In this document: piece by piece, positions 1 through 5,502 of the stretch
Layout: each line of letters starts with the position of its first letter
How positions within the stretch are numbered: the first letter of the stretch is position 1
Assembly (NCBI GenBank): GCA_001942045.1
Contig: MSTD01000110.1
Location: forward strand, 1 to 5,502
DNA: 5,502 bases
Source: Mycolicibacterium porcinum
Lineage (GTDB): Bacteria; Actinomycetota; Actinomycetes; Mycobacteriales; Mycobacteriaceae
Direction: 5' to 3'
Program-made: the position numbers and the translations under genes
Notes under the pieces: model-generated
Told to the model about the DNA's origin: nothing
Databases searched by the model: none
The model's input: the letters and a program-made list of their open reading frames with translations, nothing else

Positions 1-21
1 TGTTGTTTGAGAACTCAATAG
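1..21 (+). promoter_or_regulatory. rRNA antitermination site (boxA with overlapping NusA/boxC site)
   Basis: The window opens with TGTTGTTTGAGAACTCAATAG. The TGTTnTTTGAnAAC core matches the boxA sequence found before 16S genes of Gram-positive bacteria, which is bound by NusB/NusE (S10). GAACTCAATAG at 11-21 is identical, as I recall it, to the Mycobacterium tuberculosis leader RNA used in structural work on NusA bound to RNA (the boxC site). The expected role is to recruit Nus factors to RNA polymerase so that the long untranslated rRNA is transcribed without Rho-dependent termination. A boxB element, if present, would lie upstream of the window. The assignment rests on sequence match and position. 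Confidence 0.85.
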
Positions 22-37
22 TGTGTTTGGTGGTTTT
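1..37 (+). other. 5' arm of pre-16S processing stem
   Basis: Bases 1-37 are complementary to 1838-1874 in ITS1 in a continuous register (paired positions sum to 1875). By my count there are 27 Watson-Crick and 8 G-U pairs, with two mismatches (13/1862 and 9/1866). The strongest part is CAATAGTGTGT (16-26), which pairs perfectly with ACACACTATTG (1849-1859). Such a stem loops out the 16S precursor and is the usual RNase III substrate. It may continue upstream of the window. The antitermination site lies inside this arm. Confidence 0.85.
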
Positions 38-124
38 TGTTTGTTGTTTTTGGCCATGCTCTTTTTCCCGTTTAGGGTGTGGTTGTTTGTTTTTTGATGC
101 CAGTTTTTGGTGTCTTTTGTTTGT

Positions 125-142
125 GATCGGATTTTTCTGATT
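125..142 (+). other. Small leader hairpin
   Basis: GATCGGA (125-131) can pair with TCTGATT (136-142) around a TTTT loop, giving seven base pairs including two G-U pairs. It lies in the last part of the leader. Its function is unknown; it may simply keep the leader compact ahead of 16S folding. The pairing is weak enough to be chance. Confidence 0.35.
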
Positions 143-151
143 CGAATTCTG

Positions 152-166
152 CCGGGTTTGTCCCGG
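152..166 (+). other. GC hairpin directly before 16S
   Basis: CCGGG (152-156) pairs with CCCGG (162-166) around a TTTGT loop, giving a five-pair all-GC hairpin that ends three bases before the assigned 16S start. The sequence GCCGGGTTTGTCCCGGGG resembles that found before other mycobacterial 16S genes. It could mark or protect the site of 5' maturation. The role is inferred from position only. Confidence 0.55.
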
Positions 167-169
167 GGT

Positions 170-1700
<1,531 letters not shown>

Positions 1701-1812
1701 AGCACCGATTCGATTCCCCCGCCGTCCGCGAAGTCGTGGGCAGTAGTGCGGTTGGGATATTTCAGCCAGGCCCTGTAGTGGGTGTCTGGTGGGTGCAAAT
1801 GACAAACGTTGA

Positions 1813-1834
1813 GCCGGCGCGGGAAAGCGCTGGT
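1813..1834 (+). other. ITS1 hairpin with GGGAAA loop
   Basis: GCCGGCGC (1813-1820) pairs with GCGCTGGT (1827-1834), eight pairs including two G-U, around the loop GGGAAA. It sits just inside the pre-16S stem (3' arm from 1838), so it could stack on that stem. Alternatively CGGGAAAG (1820-1827) could pair with CTTTTTCCCG (61-70) of the leader to lengthen the long-range stem; both cannot form at once. Confidence 0.55.
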
Positions 1835-1837
1835 GAT

Positions 1838-1874
1838 GGAACTGCCAGACACACTATTGGGCTTTGAGACAACA
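1838..1874 (+). other. 3' arm of pre-16S processing stem
   Basis: These bases pair with 1-37 of the leader (see that arm for the count). The block CACACTATTGGGC is a conserved mycobacterial ITS motif, and its complementarity to the leader CAATAGTGTG explains why it is conserved. Cleavage of the duplex would free the 16S precursor with about 130-140 extra bases on each side, to be trimmed later. The cleavage point cannot be read from sequence. Confidence 0.85.
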
Positions 1875-1938
1875 GGCCCGTGCCCCTGTGTGTTGGGGGT
1901 GGCATCCGGTTGCGGGTGTCGGCGTGTTGTTGCTCCGC

Positions 1939-1984
1939 TTTGGTGGTGGGGTGTGGTGTTTGATTTGTGGATAGTGGTTGCGAG
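1939..1984 (+). other. 5' arm of pre-23S processing stem (distal part)
   Basis: Two blocks here pair with ITS2. TTTGGTGGTGGGGTG (1939-1953) is a perfect 15-base complement of 5314-5328. TTTGTGGAT (1964-1972) and GTGGTTGCGAG (1974-1984) pair with 5272-5280 and 5261-5271, with one bulged A at 1973 and one G-U pair. The block at 1955-1973 has a boxA-like beginning (GTGTTTGA) but then diverges from the leader's GAACTCAATAG. The long GC-rich duplex is the expected RNase III substrate that releases pre-23S. Confidence 0.85.
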
Positions 1985-2037
1985 CATCTAGCACGCAAGG
2001 GTGTGGCTGGGAGCCTTTAGGGTTTCTGGTCATGTTG

Positions 2038-2084
2038 TTGTGTGTTGATGTGCAATTTCTTTTGAAACTCATTTTTGGTTTTTG
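2038..2084 (+). other. 5' arm of pre-23S processing stem (proximal part)
   Basis: Short blocks lead from the distal stem to the 23S 5' end. TTGTGTGTT (2038-2046) can pair with 5246-5254 (two G-U pairs), AACTCAT (2066-2072) pairs perfectly with 5232-5238, and TTGGTTTTTG (2075-2084) pairs with 5216-5225 with one mismatch. They occur in the correct antiparallel order and join the terminal helix of 23S itself. Single blocks would be unconvincing, but the colinear series supports a continuous, interrupted stem. About 53 bases of ITS1 (1985-2037) would bulge out. Confidence 0.65.
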
Positions 2085-3254
2085 TGTTGTAAGTGTTTAA
2101 GGGCGCATGGTGGATGCCTTGGCACTGGGAGCCGATGAAGGACGTTGGAGGCTGCGATATGCCTCGGGGAGCTGCCAACCGAGCGTTGATCCGAGGATGT
2201 CCGAATGGGGAAACCCGGCACGAGTGATGTCGTGTCACCTGGCACTGAATACATAGGTGTCAGGGGGGAACGCGGGGAAGTGAAACATCTCAGTACCCGT
2301 AGGAAGAGAAAACAAAATGTGATTCCGTGAGTAGTGGCGAGCGAAAGCGGAGGATGGCTAAACCGTATGCATGTGATACCGGGTAGGGGTTGTGTGTGCG
2401 GGGTTGTGGGACCTGTTTTTCCAGTTCTACCTGGCTGGAGGGTAGTGAGAAAATGTTGTGGTTAGCGGAAGTGGTTTGGGATGACCTGCCGTAGACGGTG
2501 AGAGCCCGGTACGTGAAAACCTGACATCTGCCTTGAACGGTGTTCCCGAGTAGCAGCGGGCCCGTGAAATCTGCTGTGAATCTGCCGGGACCACCCGGTA
2601 AGCCTGAATACTTCCCAGTGACCGATAGCGGATTAGTACCGTGAGGGAATGGTGAAAAGTACCCCGGGAGGGGAGTGAAATAGTACCTGAAACCGTGCGC
2701 TTACAATCCGTCAGAGCCCTCCTTCGTGGTGGGGTGATGGCGTGCCTTTTGAAGAATGAGCCTGCGAGTCAGGGACATGTCGCGAGGTTAACCCGGGTGG
2801 GGTAGCCGCAGCGAAAGCGAGTCTGAATAGGGCGTATCCAATCCGTAGGGGTTGGTGTAGTGGTGTGTTCTGGACCCGAAGCGGAGTGATCTACCCATGG
2901 CCAGGGTGAAGCGCGGGTAAGACCGCGTGGAGGCCCGAACCCACTTAGGTTGAAGACTGAGGGGATGAGCTGTGGGTAGGGGTGAAAGGCCAATCAAACT
3001 CCGTGATAGCTGGTTCTCCCCGAAATGCATTTAGGTGCAGCGTCACATGTTTCTTGTTGGAGGTAGAGCTACTGGATGGCCGATGGGCCCCACAGGGTTA
3101 CTGACGTCAGCCAAACTCCGAATGCCGACAAGTCCAAGAGTGTGGCAGTGAGACGGCGGGGGATAAGCTCCGTGCGTCGAGAGGGAAACAGCCCAGATCG
3201 CCGGCTAAGGCCCCTAAGCGTGTGCTAAGTGGAAAAGGATGTGCAGTCGCGAAG

Positions 3255-3316
<62 letters not shown>

Positions 3317-3618
3317 AAGTGATTGTGCGCCGATAATGTAGCGGGGCTCAAGCACACCGCCGAAGCCGCGGCAGCCATTTATGGCTGGGTAGGGGAGCGT
3401 CCTGCATCCGGTGAAGCAGCCTAGTGATGGAGCTGTGGAGGGTGTGGGAGTGAGAATGCAGGCATGAGTAGCGAATAGGCAAGTGAGAACCTTGCCCGCC
3501 GAAAGACCAAGGGTTCCTGGGCCAGGCCAGTCCTCCCAGGGTGAGTCGGGACCTAAGGCGAGGCCGACAGGCGTAGTCGATGGACAACGGGTTGATATTC
3601 CCGTACCCGTGTATGTGC

Positions 3619-3704
3619 GTCCCTGATGAATCCATTGTGCTAACCATCCAAAACCGTCGTGACTGATCCCTTCGGGGTGAGGCGTTGACGGGGCTGCGTG
3701 GGAC
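3619..3704 (+). other. Actinobacterial helix-54 extension of 23S rRNA
   Basis: Between the conserved blocks ending GATATTCCCGTACCC (near 3608) and starting GACGCAGGAAGGTAGCC (near 3733), this gene has roughly 100 bases more than E. coli 23S. The extra part folds on itself: GTCCC (3619-3623) with GGGAC (3700-3704), CCGTC (3654-3658) with GACGG (3687-3691), and a hairpin CCC-TTCG-GGG at 3668-3677. High-GC Gram-positive bacteria are known for an insertion of about 100 bases here; in mycobacterial ribosomes it forms a long protruding rod (the 'steeple' or H54a). The borders are approximate. Confidence 0.8.
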
Positions 3705-4213
3705 CCCGGTGGGTAGTAGTCAAGCGATGGGGTGACGCAGGAAGGTAGCCGTACCAGTCAGTGGTTGTACTGGGGTAAGCCGGTAGGGAGAAACGTAGGC
3801 AAATCCGCGTTTCACATATCCTGAGAGGTGATGCATAGCCGTTTGAGGCGAATTCGGTGATCCTATGCTGCCAAGAAAAGCCTCTAGCGAGGACATACAC
3901 GGCCCGTACCCCAAACCAACACAGGTGGTCAGGTAGAGAATACTAAGGCGTACGAGTGAACTATGGTTAAGGAACTCGGCAAAATGCCCCCGTAACTTCG
4001 GGAGAAGGGGGACCCCCATATCGTCAAGGCTCTTGCGGCCGGCAGCGGGAGGGGGTGGCACAAACCAGTGAGAAGCGACTGTTTACTAAAAACACAGGTC
4101 CGTGCGAAGTCGCAAGACGATGTATACGGACTGACGCCTGCCCGGTGCTGGAAGGTTAAGAGGACCTGTTAACCCTTCGGGGTGAAGCAGAGAATTTAAG
4201 CCCCAGTAAACGG

Positions 4214-4287
<74 letters not shown>

Positions 4288-4361
4288 CGACTTCTCAACT
4301 GTCTCAACCATAGACTCGGCGAAATTGCACTACGAGTAAAGATGCTCGTTACGCGCGGCAG

Positions 4362-4373
4362 GACGAAAAGACC
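4362..4373 (+). other. 23S macrolide-binding segment (E. coli 2053-2064)
   Basis: GACGAAAAGACC here corresponds to GACGGAAAGACC in E. coli. The A residues equivalent to A2058 and A2059 are at 4367 and 4368 and are unmutated. The base equivalent to G2057 is A (4366), the usual mycobacterial state, which weakens erythromycin binding modestly. Mutation of A2058 or A2059 is the known route to clarithromycin resistance in mycobacteria with few rrn copies. Confidence 0.9.
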
Positions 4374-4797
4374 CCGGGACCTTCACTACAACTTGGTATT
4401 GGTGCTCGATACGGTTTGTGTAGGATAGGTGGGAGACTGTGAAACTCACACGCCAGTGTGGGTGGAGTCGTTGTTGAAATACCACTCTGATCGTATTGGG
4501 CCTCTAACCTCGGACCGTATATCCGGTTCAGGGACAGTGCCTGGTGGGTAGTTTAACTGGGGCGGTTGCCTCCCAAAATGTAACGGAGGCGCCCAAAGGT
4601 TCCCTCAACCTGGACGGCAATCAGGTGTTGAGTGTAAGTGCACAAGGGAGCTTGACTGCGAGACGTACATGTCGAGCAGGGACGAAAGTCGGGACTAGTG
4701 ATCCGGCACCTCTGAGTGGAAGGGGTGTCGCTCAACGGATAAAAGGTACCCCGGGGATAACAGGCTGATCTTCCCCAAGAGTCCATATCGACGGGAT

Positions 4798-4838
<41 letters not shown>

Positions 4839-4842
4839 GAGC

Positions 4843-4894
<52 letters not shown>

Positions 4895-4895
4895 T

Positions 4896-4928
<33 letters not shown>

Positions 4929-4962
4929 CGCGCGCGTCAGAAGCTTGAGGAAATCTGTCCCT

Positions 4963-4976
4963 AGTACGAGAGGACC
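4963..4976 (+). other. 23S sarcin-ricin loop
   Basis: AGTACGAGAGGACC is the invariant sarcin-ricin loop (E. coli near 2654-2667), which triggers GTP hydrolysis on translation factors and is attacked by ribotoxins. It is intact. Confidence 0.95.
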
Positions 4977-5215
4977 GGGACGGACGAACCTCTGGTATAC
5001 CAGTTGTTCCACCAGGAGCACCGCTGGATAGCCACGTTCGGACAGGATAACCGCTGAAAGCATCTAAGCGGGAAACCCCCTCCAAGACCAGGCTTCTCAC
5101 CCTTTTAGAGGGATAAGGCCCCCCGCAGACCACGGGATTGATAGACCAGACCTGGAAGCCCAGCAATGGGTGCAGGGAACTGGCACTAACCGGCCGAAAA
5201 CTTACAACAACCCAA

Positions 5216-5328
5216 CAAACACCAATGTTTGATGAGTTCCAGTAAGACGCACAACCTGACCTCGCAACCACATCCATAAACACCCACACCTTTGTGTGAC
5301 CGGGAGTGCATCGCACCCCACCACCAAA
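5216..5328 (+). other. 3' arm of pre-23S processing stem
   Basis: This is the partner of ITS1 1939-2084. The most convincing parts are CACCCCACCACCAAA (5314-5328), a perfect complement of 1939-1953, and the adjoining blocks 5261-5271 (CTCGCAACCAC) and 5272-5280 (ATCCATAAA), which pair with 1974-1984 and 1964-1972. Nearer to 23S, CAAACACCAA (5216-5225), ATGAGTT (5232-5238) and GACGCACAA (5246-5254) continue the stem. The whole would bring the two ends of 23S together and offer a duplex for RNase III, separating 23S from 5S. Confidence 0.82.
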
Positions 5329-5340
5329 ACACAAAGATTT

Positions 5341-5371
5341 CCCTCACCAGCTGAGGGTCACTGAAAAGTGA
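5341..5371 (+). other. Two tandem hairpins directly before 5S
   Basis: CCCTCA (5341-5346) pairs with TGAGGG (5352-5357) around CCAGC. With no gap, TCACT (5358-5362) pairs with AGTGA (5367-5371) around GAAA, a stable GNRA-type tetraloop. The second hairpin ends six bases before the 5S start. There is no T-run after either, so they are not an intrinsic terminator, and 5S follows at once. A role in positioning 5S 5' maturation (RNase E/J in mycobacteria) is an inference. Confidence 0.65.
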
Positions 5372-5377
5372 ATAGAG

Positions 5378-5492
5378 TTACGGCGGTCCATAGCGGCAGG
5401 GAAACGCCCGGTCCCATCCCGAACCCGGAAGCTAAGCCTGCCAGCGCCGATGATACTACCCACACGGGTGGAAAAGTAGGACACCGCCGAAC
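5378..5492 (+). rRNA. rrf: 5S ribosomal RNA, complete
   Basis: This is the 5S RNA of the large subunit central protuberance. The sequence TTACGGCGGTCCATAGCGGC, then the conserved block CCCGGTCCCATCCCGAACCCGGAAGCTAAGCC-like core (about 5408-5439) and the 3' end GTAGGACACCGCCGAAC, match mycobacterial 5S. The ends are set by helix I: CGGCGGT (5381-5387) pairs with ACCGCCG (5483-5489). Length is about 115 bases, usual for mycobacteria. Ends may be off by one or two bases. Confidence 0.96.
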
Positions 5493-5502
5493 ACAAATTA
5501 AG
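5493..5502 (+). other. Start of the 3' trailer after 5S (incomplete)
   Basis: Only ten A-rich bases follow 5S before the window ends. No terminator hairpin with a T-run is reached, so where the operon ends and whether a tRNA follows cannot be said. Confidence 0.6.

Larger units (their letters stand above)
1..169 (+). other. rrn transcribed leader (5' external spacer), incomplete at its 5' end
   Basis: This is the transcribed stretch before 16S rRNA. It is T/G-rich with many TTTTG and GTTTG runs, unlike the GC-rich rRNA that follows, and no protein frame in it looks real. It begins directly in the antitermination element, so the promoter or promoters must lie upstream of the window. In order it holds boxA/boxC (1-21), the 5' arm of the pre-16S stem (1-37), a T-rich linker, and two local hairpins (125-142 and 152-166) that end next to the 16S 5' end. 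A CTTTTTCCCG block at 61-70 could pair with CGGGAAAG at 1820-1827 in ITS1 and prolong the pre-16S stem. The leader should be removed by RNase III and further trimming; that is known for the family and was not measured here. Confidence 0.85.
5210..5377 (+). other. 23S-5S internal transcribed spacer (ITS2)
   Basis: This spacer of about 168 bases is A/C-rich, the complement in composition to the T/G-rich ITS1 with which most of it can pair. It has no tRNA and no credible protein frame. Blocks at 5216-5225, 5232-5238, 5246-5254, 5261-5271, 5272-5280 and 5314-5328 pair in order with ITS1. About 33 bases (5281-5313) between the two distal blocks are left largely unpaired or form a side structure. 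The end of the spacer carries two tandem hairpins (5341-5371). Confidence 0.9.

Noticed and set aside
22..124. A promoter inside the T-rich leader
   Set aside because: I see no TTGACA-like -35 with a TAnnnT -10 at proper spacing. Mycobacterial rrn promoters lie upstream of boxA, so outside the window.
1872..1889. Local hairpin ACAGG (1872-1876) with CCTGT (1885-1889)
   Set aside because: Only five pairs, and it competes with the much longer leader/ITS1 duplex. Kept out as a minor alternative.
5341..5377. Intrinsic terminator before 5S
   Set aside because: The hairpins are not followed by a T-run, and 5S must be co-transcribed.

Overview
This window is one nearly complete bacterial ribosomal RNA operon on the + strand, in the order leader, 16S, spacer, 23S, spacer, 5S. 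I see no protein-coding gene. The long open frames on either strand are by-products of the GC-rich rRNA sequence.

The source is very probably a mycobacterium. The 16S gene reads almost word for word like Mycobacterium across its conserved blocks. The leader carries the mycobacterial boxA/NusA-binding sequence (GAACTCAATAG). The first spacer has the mycobacterial blocks CACACTATTGGGC and TAGTGGTTGCGAGCATC and holds no tRNA gene. The 23S gene has the long helix-54 extension of high-GC Gram-positives. A short variable helix in the V3 region of 16S (about 608-638) points to the rapidly growing group (Mycolicibacterium/Mycobacteroides-like) rather than the tuberculosis-type slow growers. I cannot name the species.

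Layout: 1-169 leader without its promoter, which lies upstream of the window; about 170-1696 16S rRNA; 1697-2086 first spacer (ITS1); about 2087-5209 23S rRNA; 5210-5377 second spacer (ITS2); about 5378-5492 5S rRNA; the last ten bases are the start of the 3' trailer, and no terminator is reached.

The transcribed spacers are mainly RNA-folding devices. Leader bases 1-37 can pair with ITS1 bases 1838-1874 over 37 positions with only two mismatches, looping out the 16S precursor. ITS1 from 1939 to the 23S start can pair in blocks with ITS2 5201-5328, looping out the 23S precursor. Two small hairpins stand directly before 5S. Together these explain most of the non-rRNA bases as antitermination and processing signals. 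The rRNA positions linked to macrolide, aminoglycoside, linezolid and capreomycin action that I located are in the susceptible (wild-type) state. The window is an ordinary housekeeping locus; I find no new system in it, and the most informative content is the pair of precursor stems.
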